Of a stretch of 64,000 bases of DNA, positions 29,479 to 39,900 are shown one piece after another. How positions within the stretch are numbered: position 1 is the first letter of the stretch; the number at the start of each line of letters is the position of its first letter. The DNA is from Mayamaea pseudoterrestris (taxonomy: Eukaryota; Bacillariophyta; Bacillariophyceae; Sellaphorales; Sellaphoraceae). The notes under the pieces are model-generated. The model did no database searches. It worked only from the letters and a program-made list of their open reading frames with translations, and was not told where the DNA came from. The translations under genes were made by a program, and so were the position numbers. The stretch covers positions 1,178,001-1,242,000 of the forward strand of contig BROI01000003.1 in NCBI GenBank assembly GCA_027923505.1. Direction: 5' to 3'.

Positions 29479-31517
29479 ATGAACATATTTCTTTCACTCG
29501 CGACAATCTGCTTGTCGCTACTGCGAGCTTCATGCGATGATGGGCCCAAGCCTTTGACACCTTCCGATTTTCTCGTCAAAGGCCTTGACGAATACGAACC
29601 TGCCTACGCCAAGTTTGACGGCGCCATGTACGCTGGCTTGCTGCCCATGGATAATCGTGGCCGCTCCGGCGAACTCATGTTTTGGTTGTTTGCGCCTCGC
29701 GAGCCAGTCGTGAATGAGTCCTACGCCGTTTGGTTCAACGGAGGGCCTGGATGCAGCTCCTTCAACGGAGGCGTCTTTTTCGAGCACTCGCCAGTGACAG
29801 TCACACTACATGAGGCTGGCTTTTGCTGCAGCGATGCGCATGACCCATTCGAATATAATGAATATGCGTGGACCAAGGCAACGCATATGCTTTACGTTGA
29901 ACAGGTGCGTCGTGCTCAGTAGCTCAGTGATGGGTTTGCTCGTTGGTGCTCGCTGACACAATCCATCATCCACTAAACTTGTTTATGACCCCCTTCAATT
30001 TTATAGCCCGTGGGCGTTGGGTACTCACATGGAGGCCCACCGCCGGTCAACGAAACGGAAGTTTCGCAAGACTTTTTTGCCTTTTTGCAAAACTGGCTGC
30101 GAGTCTTTGAGGACTACCAGAGCAAGAATGTTTGGATCACAGGAGAATCATATGCAGGTACATATTTTGATTTATGAATGAAACACTTGCTCTTGTTGAC
30201 AAATTAATTCTGCCTGAAATGCCACCTTCCGTTGCAGGCTACTTCGTTCCGTCGATTGCGCACGAGATTCACCAGCAAATGCAGCTGTACGAAGAACAGG
30301 AGACGGACGACATGATCTATATTGACCTTGGCGGCATGACTCTTGGCAATGGTTGGGTGGATGCTCGAGTGCAAGGTCCGGCAACGATAGATTTTGCTTA
30401 CCATCATGGCATGATTGATCAAACGACGCGAGACAACTTGCATGCGATTGCCGACCATTGTTTGGCACATCCGCACCAACGCTTGCCGGCGCCATTTCAC
30501 GCGTTCACCACGCCCGACGATTGTGCCATTATGGAGGGAGTCCTCATGGCGGCCGGCAAAGGAGTTCTGCCGAAATTTATTAACGGACCGGTGAGTGTGA
30601 TTAAATGACTGGAACTTTTGACGTCGCGCAGGCACGGGGCCTGACGCCTTTTCTACAATGATTCACAGAACCTTTACGATGTTACGACTTGGGATAATTA
30701 TCAAGTCATTCAAGACGGCTCTACGACAATCAACGATTTTATGAACATTCCGGGCGTGAAGAAGGCCTTGAATGCTCCCGACAGGGAATGGGCTGGCTGC
30801 ATGCCAGGTGCAGGAAGGAGGCGCCAGCTAGCGTCCACCTTGCTCATTCATGACCGGCCACTTTCAACCCTGCCGTACATTGCCGAACTACTAGATGCAG
30901 GGAAGCGAGTTTTGATGTACAATGGCGACCGCGATTTGAGTACTAATGCGCAGGGGACCGAGACGTTGCTAAACAGTATGGACTGGAATGGTGCCGACGA
31001 TTGGCTCGAGACGAAGCGAGGACTCTGGGTAGTCGATGAATATCCAGCTGGCTACTCCAAGTCGCTTCTTGGCCTAGACTTTGTCGTCATTTATAATAGC
31101 GGTCACCTAGTTCCGTTCAATCAACCTCGGAATGCGTTGGACTTGTTCACTCGCTTCTTGCAGAATGAAACGTTTGCTGATTACCAACTTCCGTCGTTTG
31201 ACTACGGATTTAAATCATCATCCACTGTTGTAACTGACTCACGGCCACGCCACGACCACAAGCACCATCACCATAAAGCACGACACGATGCAAGTTTTAG
31301 CTCATTAGACGACGACGATAGGACAAACGACATTTACACGACAGAGGGGTTCAGTGTGGCTGCGCTTCTTGTTGCGGCCTCAGTCTCATTTCTGCTTGGA
31401 GCGTTCGCCTCCCGAAGGCTCACTTTCACGACACCATACAATCCAATGCCATCTGCCAATCGAACTGGCTACATTTCAGTGCCAGACTCGGAAGACAAGG
31501 ATCGTGTGCTGCAATAA
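29479..31517 (+). CDS. Serine carboxypeptidase (S10), membrane-anchored, KEX1-like
   Basis: Four exons (29479-29904, 30007-30157, 30238-30590, 30669-31517) join in phase to 592 residues. A signal peptide (NIFLSLATICLSLLRASC) leads a carboxypeptidase Y fold: NGGPGCSSF (near 87), nucleophile Ser in GESYAG (near 190, split by intron 2), Asp in MYNGDRDLSTN (near 396) and His in NSGHLVPFN (near 455). After a His/Asp-rich linker a single transmembrane segment (SVAALLVAASVSFLLGAFA, near 537) and a short cytosolic tail follow, like yeast Kex1, which trims basic C-terminal residues in the Golgi. Localisation in a late secretory compartment is inferred. Confidence 0.9.
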
Positions 31518-31666
31518 GCTGGAAAATACTTTAATAGATAATAGAAAGTAGATGCAATGGAGTTTTTAATCGCATGTAATATGCAGTATTTTCAAAACGT
31601 GGCCTACCGCTACCGGTAGCCCACAATCTTTCCGATGGCACGTGCTGCTGAGGCCCTTATCATAAC

Positions 31667-32956
31667 TTAAATATAAAGCTTTGTAAAAGCATCATTGAAG
31701 CCTTCCAGTAGCCTACCTACCCCTAAATCGGCATCAACCTTGGAGTAGTCCGTCGGCTCGTAGCTGTCGGACGTTTTCACGTAGACGAATGCGTGATTAT
31801 CCTCGTCGCGACTGATGCGAAACTGCTTGCTCAAAAAGGTGGTTCGAAACGCTGGGCGCGGATTGCTGTACGATTTAATATTCTGTTCGAGAAATTTGCC
31901 CAATGATCGCGACTGCAACTTGAATTTCTGGTCGAGGAGCTGTCGCAAACCTGGAACGTTGGAGCCTTTGATTTCGACCGTGTCCAGCGACAGAAGCCAC
32001 GCGTTTCCAAACGCCTCCAAATCGGCGGTGCTCACAATGGCGCCGTCAATACTAAACGGTAGACCACCCGAGTATGAGAATGGCGTGTAGTCGTTCAAGA
32101 ATGGAACAGTCCCCGCCCTGACTTCAAACTCGCTCGTCAATCTGGTGGGCGAAACAATTTGTCGCACGGCGCCAATGCTGGACATGGCGAGCGCCTTGCG
32201 GTGCATGTCGCAGAACCAGTTGTATTGCGCGGCCTGCGCCTCCGTCTTGCAGACGGACCGACCCGCCATGAAGAAGGGGCTGCTGCGAAAAAGTTGCGTC
32301 GAGCTGTATACCAGTTCCCACTTGCCGAGCATGAGCGGACTCATGGTTGGCTGCGGAGTATCGTTCAATGCTTCGAGCTGCTCAATGACATGAATCGCCG
32401 AGTCTTTTTGGAACTTGGAGGCAAACTCTCCGCGACCGGTAATGGCGCCGAGCGATTGAAGGTACAAGATCAAGTCGGACTGAGGTTCGTTCTGTGGCAT
32501 CGGGGAAGCCGCTGACGGTGACGGAGCTGGTGATGGTGTCTTTACTGCAGCCGATGCGTTGCGAGTCGAAGACGCTTTCGCATCGCCATTCGCCGTGATT
32601 GTTTCATTCATCGCTTCCACTGCGTTGCTGGTAACATTGACAGCGTCTGCCACTGTGGAAACGACTGCTTGCTGCGTGGCGTTGGTGGCTGCATCAACCG
32701 CTTCATTCACCGCTTCGACCAAGTCAATCAAGTCATCTTCAGCTGCCTCTGTTATCGAATCGTCGCCATTGTCATTTTCCTCTTCCAATGAGTCAGCGAT
32801 TAATTTCGTCTGCTTCGCCTGTCGAAGCAAAGAAAATCGAATCGGATGATTATCAGTAATTGACAAGCCTTTCGTCGACCAGCAACTGCGACCTGGTACA
32901 ACCGTAAAAGCTCTTGTTTGCGTCAGACATAGAAGCAAGGCAGCCAATGTCTTCAT
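31667..32956 (-). CDS. PAP/fibrillin-family plastid lipid-associated protein
   Basis: A single exon of 429 residues from the ATG at 32956; an upstream in-frame start would mask the signal peptide. The leader MKTLAALLLCLTQTRAFTVVP has Phe right after the predicted cleavage site, the plastid signal. A low-complexity Asp/Glu/Ala-rich region follows (to about residue 175). The fibrillin core begins near residue 195 with GKWELVYSSTQLFRSSPFF and continues through TRLTSEFEVRAG and a C-terminal RDEDNHAFVYVK. Fibrillins coat plastoglobules and thylakoids and help to hold lipids and quinones. The gene is convergent with the carboxypeptidase gene, with 149 bases between them. The subfamily is not determined. 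Confidence 0.85.
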   Translation of the reverse strand: MKTLAALLLCLTQTRAFTVVPGRSCWSTKGLSITDNHPIRFSLLRQAKQTKLIADSLEEENDNGDDSITEAAEDDLIDLVEAVNEAVDAATNATQQAVVSTVADAVNVTSNAVEAMNETITANGDAKASSTRNASAAVKTPSPAPSPSAASPMPQNEPQSDLILYLQSLGAITGRGEFASKFQKDSAIHVIEQLEALNDTPQPTMSPLMLGKWELVYSSTQLFRSSPFFMAGRSVCKTEAQAAQYNWFCDMHRKALAMSSIGAVRQIVSPTRLTSEFEVRAGTVPFLNDYTPFSYSGGLPFSIDGAIVSTADLEAFGNAWLLSLDTVEIKGSNVPGLRQLLDQKFKLQSRSLGKFLEQNIKSYSNPRPAFRTTFLSKQFRISRDEDNHAFVYVKTSDSYEPTDYSKVDADLGVGRLLEGFNDAFTKLYI

Positions 32957-33695
32957 GGTGGTCCTGCTCTTTTTTGAAAGTACTCGTATGTAACAGTGCG
33001 CGACGATTCGAAAGATCACCATGTTCGTCTCGTCAGCATGGAGGGCGAAGAAACGTACGTCACGCGTGTCGCAGTGAGTTGTGATGCGACATACTCATTC
33101 GCGATCGCTCAAAAACGTCATTGCGTGCGTCATCCATGACTCACGCGTATCACTTCGCTATTGCCCTGTCGCAGCATTTCCTGTTCGGGCATCACAAGGA
33201 AACTCGTGCACCAAGCAATCGTATTTGGAAACGTTATTTGCTGGACTGGCGCGCAGTCTCATCTAATGAGAGATAACGGCACCGTTCCTCGAGTCACGCG
33301 ACAGATGGTGACCCGATCGATCGAACGCCGCGCCCGCACGAGAAAGGTGCACTGGCGCTGCTTGCACGTTCGCTCGAAGCCCAAGAAAACTGCTTGCCGT
33401 TTGTCATCCATTGTTCACGGAGCCGCCATCAAAAGTAGAAGTTGCTAAAGAAGACGAAAGGAAGTAACGTTGATTGATTTTACGTTTCGAAAGCTACGTC
33501 AAGGCAGCCCGCACGGCAACGACAATTCGCTCGAAGCGCGATACAGTACCGTATCACTCGATCCGACGACAGACACGCACACTTTTGTCACGTATCAGCT
33601 TTCGACGAATCTCGACTGACACTAGTACAAACAGTCTGCAGTTAGCTTGATTGATTGCACGCGCAGCAAATTCGGACGACGCTATACCATCAAAC
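32957..33695. promoter_or_regulatory. Divergent promoter region of fibrillin and SLC10-like genes
   Basis: The fibrillin gene (minus) and the SLC10-like gene (plus) start at opposite ends of this 740-base spacer. CRE/AP-1-like motifs (CGTCATTGCG, CCATGACTCACG near 33115-33150) are seen, but their use is unproven. No coding content is supported. Confidence 0.4.
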
Positions 33696-35389
33696 ATGAG
33701 TTCCTCAACGCTTTCCACGACTACGACGCTGCTTCGATCACTGACAGCTGCTGCTGCAACAAACGCTACCAGCATAGTCGTGCCTACCATATCAACCGCA
33801 TCAAACCACCAGGAATCATCCATATGGGGCGCCATTGTTTCCAACGTGTTGCTCTTTATTCTGGTCTTTGGTTTGTCGGCCACGGTGCAGTTCAAGGCCA
33901 TTCGCCGCCAAGCCAACAACAAGCGCGCTCTTGGCGTTGGCTTGGGTTTGCAGTTTTTCGTCCTTCCGCTCATGGGCTTTCTGGCAGTGATGATTATGTC
34001 GGCGACGGAGGCGGGTTTCACCAAGAGCATGGGCATTTCGTTGCTCATTGTCGTGAGCTCGCCGGGTGGCTCGTTTGCCAATTTCTTTTGCTCGCTGTTC
34101 AACGCGGAACTGGCCCTGTCGGTCGCATTAACGACGCTGAGCACGCTGCTCGCGGTTGGTTTTCTTCCGGCGAATCTGTATCTGTATACATATCTGGTGA
34201 GTCTATGAAAAAATGATTCATGTGTGTATATGTGCGGTATGCGTGGTTTATCGTACCTGTCTCACAGCCTCCATCTCATTTCTTACTGCAGATGTATGGC
34301 CGCAGCAGTTCCGTCGTTGACTCGCTCGACTTTGGCACCATTTTCCTGTCGCTCGGAGTGGTGTTGGGAGCAATATTCTCCGGCATTTTGGCGGGCCATC
34401 ACTGGCGCAAACCATATCTGCACATTTGCTTTAATCGCGTTGGAACTGCCGCTGGTCTCTTGCTCATTTTATACTCGCTCTTTTTGTCGAGTGGAGCGGA
34501 TGGCGCCGAAAATACACTATGGAACCAAGATTGGTCCTTTTACGTGGGAGTCATGATGCCTTGCATTCTTGGATTGCTCGTGACAACTGTGGCGAGTCGA
34601 GCGTTCAAACTGGCACATCCGGAGACCGTGGCAGCCTCGATTGGTTGCTGCTACCGCAACACGGGGATTGCCACTTCCGTTGCCGTCACCATGTTTACCA
34701 ACGTGGAGGAGCGAGCGCAAGCGGTCGCCGTGCCGCTCTTTTACGGAATCATTGAGTCCATTGTCATTATCACGTATGGACTGGTTTCGTGGAAGCTGGG
34801 CTGGACCAAGGCGCCGGTGAATGAGAATTTGTTTGTTGTTATTATGAAGACATATGAGGCGGATGATGATGACAACAGCGATGCGTCCAACGATAATGAA
34901 GATGATGACATGGAGCATGGAACGGAAGCTGTCATGGATTCACACAGCAATCATGAGCTCCAATCGAACGATGACGAAGCGTCGATTAGTCAATGTTCGC
35001 TCCAAAGCGTCGCAGATGATAACGAGACGCGTCCAGAAGCAACAAGACCCATTGGATTCTTTGGACGCGTGGTTGGATTCTTTCGCCGAGGGTCAATCAG
35101 TGGTGCCGTTCGCCCAGACCAGCGACGCAGCTCTGGCAAGCGAATATGCCAGGAGGAGGATTGTGCGAGTCGCCCACGTTTGGCATCCGACATGACGCAG
35201 CAAACCGTTAGCTCGACGAGTAGCTTGGGCGTTTCGTCGCCAGTCGTTGTGGATGGTTCTCCCGTGATGCAACGACAGCGCACCAGCTCGGGTGTCTTGG
35301 ACGCGAGATTGTTTGAAAGCGTCGCGGAAGGCTCGTTCGAGGAAGGTTCGCACGATGCGGATGATTCGTCGGAGGATGAACGAGAGTAA
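33696..35389 (+). CDS. SLC10/BASS-family sodium-coupled transporter
   Basis: Two exons (33696-34196, 34292-35389) join at phase 0 to 532 residues. Roughly nine hydrophobic segments run to about residue 330. The SSPGGSFANFFCSLFNAELALSVA type block (near 130) is the hallmark of SLC10/BASS proteins, with the partner Na+-site region in AASIGCCYRNTGIATSVA. Family members import bile acids or, in plants, pyruvate and other organic acids with Na+. There is no plastid leader, so this is more likely a plasma or internal membrane carrier. The last 190 residues form a polar, acidic, Ser/Arg-rich cytosolic tail (DDDDNSDASNDNEDDD and a Ser-rich end), probably regulatory. The substrate is unknown. Confidence 0.85.
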
Positions 35390-35686
35390 ATGCGGCTACA
35401 CTACTGCAACAAATTGCAGAGCTACTTGAAAGTGCATAAAAAGGAGTGAACGGGGATACAATTTCGCTCAGAATTTTACATAATACAGTCAGTACAAAGT
35501 CATAAACAGTAATTATAAACTAAAATGTCAAGCTAAATGTTCGAGTAAACTGGGAATGCAATGAAGAGCAGAGTAGAAGAGTGCCATGATTGTCGGTACG
35601 CAAAGTAAAATGGTCGTCGTCAAACATCAATATTACTAGTTGAACAAGCGGCATTGCATCCTCTCACAAGAATACAAGGTTCCACT

Positions 35687-36364
35687 CTATGGCAACAAAG
35701 TTGTCAGCATGTCGCGAATATCATCTCGCTTCCATGTATGGTCCAAGGAAATGACTTGCGTTGCTCTGGCTTTGAGACTCTCCTCGTTCTCCAGCAAGGC
35801 ACTCAACACCGACGTCTTTGGCGGCAAGGCACTTTGAAACAAGAATAGTTGAGCCTGCGGTTGCATCTGCATTTGCATGATCATTTGGTAAATATCAAAA
35901 TTGTCGGCGTTCGGCTTGGGAATGTCGTTGATTCGTTCCTTCTTGTGCAAACGAACTGCCTTGTCGTTATTCTTCAGTTCTACCAGCTTGTCCCAGTCCT
36001 GACTGAGAAACTGACCAAGCTCGTCGTCCTGCGGCGCGCTGCTGCTGCGCCTGGAGTACACCAAGACGGCTGCTTCGAACGGCTTTTCCATGCGCGTCGT
36101 CGCCGCCGCATCCTTGTACACCTGACAGCACTGTCGACAAGTGGCAATGGCAGTATCAGAGTGTACATCCTTTGTTGTGACATACGACTCTAAGAGGTCG
36201 CAAGTGCTGCAGGCTAGTTGCCATGGATCAAATCCGTGGGTCCGACAATCGGCGTCGGAGAGTTTTCTCAACGTTGATTCGGTGGCAGCAATTTCTGCTG
36301 ACCAAGACAGCGTCGCGAAGAGGAGTAGACAAAGACACGCAAGGCTTATTCGTGTTAAAGTCAT
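35687..36364 (-). CDS. SELENOF (Sep15)-like ER protein lacking a Sec/Cys redox motif
   Basis: A single exon of 225 residues from the ATG at 36364. A signal peptide (ISLACLCLLLFATLSWSA) precedes a Cys-rich segment DCRTHGFDPWQLACSTCDLLESY followed by ATCRQCCQ, the six-Cys UGGT-binding module of SELENOF (which has GFSSNLLCSSCDLL and CxxCC). The thioredoxin-like half is divergent: where the family has VCGU, this protein reads VLVYSRRSSS, with no Cys or Sec. It includes a long insert and ends ISLDHTWKRDDIRDMLTTLL, equivalent to the SELENOF C-terminal helix. A glycoprotein-folding co-factor in the ER is inferred, with loss of oxidoreductase activity. It is convergent with the SLC10-like gene. Confidence 0.65.
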   Translation of the reverse strand: MTLTRISLACLCLLLFATLSWSAEIAATESTLRKLSDADCRTHGFDPWQLACSTCDLLESYVTTKDVHSDTAIATCRQCCQVYKDAAATTRMEKPFEAAVLVYSRRSSSAPQDDELGQFLSQDWDKLVELKNNDKAVRLHKKERINDIPKPNADNFDIYQMIMQMQMQPQAQLFLFQSALPPKTSVLSALLENEESLKARATQVISLDHTWKRDDIRDMLTTLLP

Positions 36365-36998
36365 GGTGACAAACAATTATTGGTGAAAAGTTGGCCACCG
36401 AGGCTGTGGTTTGTGCTTGGAATGAGGAAGGATCTTCTGTGGCCCGCCATGGCCGATGATGTTGGAAAAGGGGCACTATTCGTAGACCCTTCGGGCATAT
36501 TGATGAAACTAAAATATCCCCGCCAGGCTTATGTAAATAACTTCAGTATCCCTATCAGGCTCATTATATTTTGTTATGCCTTCGGAAGCATTCGTCACAG
36601 TATCGATTTGAGAGTGAACATCAACATACGGTTCGTGGCATAATTGTTTAAATCAATCGTACCGGTACCCAATGTTCCGCCGGATTCATTTTTTTACGGT
36701 CGCTCCACCATGACACGCACAATTATCCGTGGACACTGTTCACAGCTCCTGCCCTCATCTGCAGGCCTTCAACGTGTCTTGGGTTCTAGATAAGAATTAA
36801 TACGTGAAATTAAGTAGCACATTTCCCCATCATTGCCGCGATAGAGTCAGCAGGCGTGGCAGACGCATCGAGCGATTCATCACACACCTCGAGCCACAGT
36901 TTTGAAGTTGATACACAAAGCACCCGCCTTACCTTAGCGCCTATAACAAAGACAAGGAGAGATATTGACCGACAAACAGCTTGCTCTGCAATTTTACC
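36365..36998. other. Intergenic, 5' side of the giant GHKL gene
   Basis: No supported gene. The spacer lies between divergent starts and must contain the promoters of the SELENOF-like gene and the GHKL-ATPase gene. No TATA box or repeat is obvious. Confidence 0.4.
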
Positions 36999-39900
36999 AT
37001 GTCTTCATCTGCATCATCATCATTCTACGCCAGCATGCGAGCGTCCGTCGACAACACATCCAACGCGACGGAGTCGCGCGTGCAGGTCAACCAGCGCGCC
37101 CTCATCGACAAGATCTTGGCGCGGTACGCCAGCGCCGGCGCCGTCTATCGAGAGTTGCTGCAGAATAGTAACGACGCGGAAGCAACGACGGCGGAAATTT
37201 GCTTCACAACAATCAGTGCAGCTACGAATGGCAAGGCGGCGGCGAATGGCAAGACGAATGTTGTAGCTGCTTCCAGCAACTCTAAAAGCAATACGGTCAC
37301 GCAAGTTGTCTATAGAAATAATGGCATGCCTTTTCGAGAAGAGGACTGGGACGTAAGTAAATTGAATTAGCGCCATGGAGTTTGCATGACGAAACCAGCA
37401 CAATTGCTGCTCATCAGTCTGCGCATCCGGTGCCGCACCAGTTCATTGCAGCTCGTAACTGACTTTTCCCCCTTTCTAGCGCCTCAAAGACATTGCAGCC
37501 GGAAACCCCGATCCATCCAAGGTTGGAGCCTTTGGAGTTGGGGCATATACAATGTTTTCCATTTGCGAAGAACCGCTAGTCATTAGCGGCAAACACGCCT
37601 TATGCTTCTTTTGGAAGGGAGATGCGCTCTGGACGAGAATGGCAGATGCATCCACGCATGCAAGCACAATTAATAATGCTGACAATTCACAGTGGACTTC
37701 CTTTGTCTTGCCGTCGCGCGATAAATACGGCTTGCCGAACATGGAGGAGTTTGGAGAGTTCTTGTGTGCATCGCTCACCTTTACGAAACATTTGAAATTG
37801 ATTCGAGTTCTTGTCAATGACGTTGAACGACTATGCATTGTCAAGACGCTTGTGCAGGAGCCACGACTGATTGCTGCGCCCAAGACTTCGTCAAACACAG
37901 TGAGCAGTTGGTTTAGTCGGCGGAACGATGATGCTGTCACATCTACGGGGCTCTTTACGCTCGCGTCGAATTCCATCATGGAGTTTGTGTATCGCATCAC
38001 TGTCACACATACGCCTGGAAGCAGCAGTCGCAAAATTGGAGAGTCAGCGTCAACGTCGTCGCTCGATGCTCGCTATATTTCAGCCACTGCAACGACGCAT
38101 ATCAAGGCGGACATGGCCAAGCGCATGGAGCGTGTCACAAAAAAGCAGCCTCCATCCTCACTTACAGTTCAGTTGTTTCTGAACGCCGATGGAACGCCGC
38201 CGACAGGCAAAGATGTTTCAGTGGCTGACCGCATTACTCAATCCTTTTCGCCACAACCCGGCAAGGGGCGCATCTTTATCGGATTTCGCACTTCTCAAAC
38301 GACTGGACTGGGTGCGCACGTGGCGGCTCCATTTGTGCCAACGGTGGAACGGGAAGCCATGGATCTTCAGGACGCAAGTTTGCGGTCGTTCAACTCGGAA
38401 CTACTGGAGTTTGCCGGCATGCTCATGCGGTTTACACTCGAAGATACCATGTTTAATATGATTGACGCGGCGTGGCAGCAAAACAAAGCGCAGCGAGTAA
38501 TGATGCAAGCGAGTCTGCGAAAGGAACAAGCCAGTACAGGCAAAGCGTCGCTTGTCAAGGCGTCGATGTCGGCCCATCAGAACGAAGCGAAAGAAGACAA
38601 TGAGTTTGACGGTGACGTCGCTGCTGAACCAGCTTCTCTTGCTGGTTCTGGGATCATGGGTTTCGCTAAGTTCATGGCAAGGTACGTTGGTCTGACAATA
38701 GTGTGGAGAATTAAATTCTCGGTCTCTTAGTGACTTGAGTGCTCATGATCTTTTTGTTCGAACAGGGGCGTTAAGAAGAAGATTGTTTCAGTTGTCAATA
38801 CAGTCGAAGATATGTTGATTGATGATGCTGCAGAGTACCTGAAACCTATTGATGCAGCGCCTATTTTCGAGGAAGAGAAACAGGCAGTCGTTCTCATGCG
38901 CGCTTTTTGTCCGGAGCAATCCACGCCAGATGCTACGGTAGGGATGTGCATCGCGGAAGGCTTTTCGAAGTGCGTCCCTGACGTTCCACCAGTTTTGACA
39001 ACGAGCGGTGTCGTCAAAGGTAATCAGGCACGGTTGCCAAATAAAGGCATCGAATCTTTCGTGGAAGAAGGCGTTGTGCGACGGGTTGTTTACGTCAATG
39101 CCCAAGAATATCATACAGTAATTGCGAATGTTCGGGAATTGCAATTGGACGATTTGCTGCATTCTCTCTATTCGAGCACGCTGGAAAAAGATAAGCTAGT
39201 TTTCTTTCTCAAATGGTGGAGTAAGTACGCACGCGCTGATCTTCGGGGTGCACAGAACTATGGGTTGGTGATCAAGGATGCCGTCAAGTATTTCCCAGTC
39301 GATTCCTCAACCACCGAGGCGGAGCGATCAGCGATTCGGCTGAAGGATATTCTTTTTTACGTTGAAAAGGGTTCGGCACTTTCGAAGCAAGGTCTGCCTT
39401 TGCCCGAAAGTGCGATAGACCCAGCCCTGGCGAAGGCCTTAGGCGAGTCGGTTTTAACGGATTCCTCGATGCGAGAATGGTTTTCGCCGCTTCCCATTGA
39501 AGTCTGGGCCTCCTTTGTTGCGGAGCTTCCTCTGATGTCAAACGAGGACCCAAAGGACGACCAACTCCGAATTGACATCATGTGCGTTCTCTGCAAGGAG
39601 TATTCTTCGCGCTCTGTTACTGAGAAAATCACTTTTGGAAGCTTTTTGGCGAGTCTGTTTGGAAACAGAAAGTGTCTATCGTTTGACGATGCGTCGAGTT
39701 CGGAGCGAGGAAGTGTAGCAGTTCCTTCCGATCTTTACATTTTTTCTGCCGAGCTTGAGGCTTTTGAAGCGATCGGGACATTTTACAAGGTGTCGGACAA
39801 GCTGAAAGTTGCGGGAATAAGCGAAGATTTTCTTTTGGCTATTGGCGTTCGCAAGTCGGTGTCGATTGATTTCTTATTTGCTTCTTTGGAGACGCTGCGT

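Noticed and set aside
29530-29787. Minus-strand frame inside the carboxypeptidase gene
   Set aside because: The plus strand encodes NGGPGCSS here; the reverse frame has no family match.
33647-34216. Alternative 189-codon plus-strand frame over the SLC10 exon
   Set aside because: It lacks membrane segments, while the neighbouring frame has the SSPGG transporter block.
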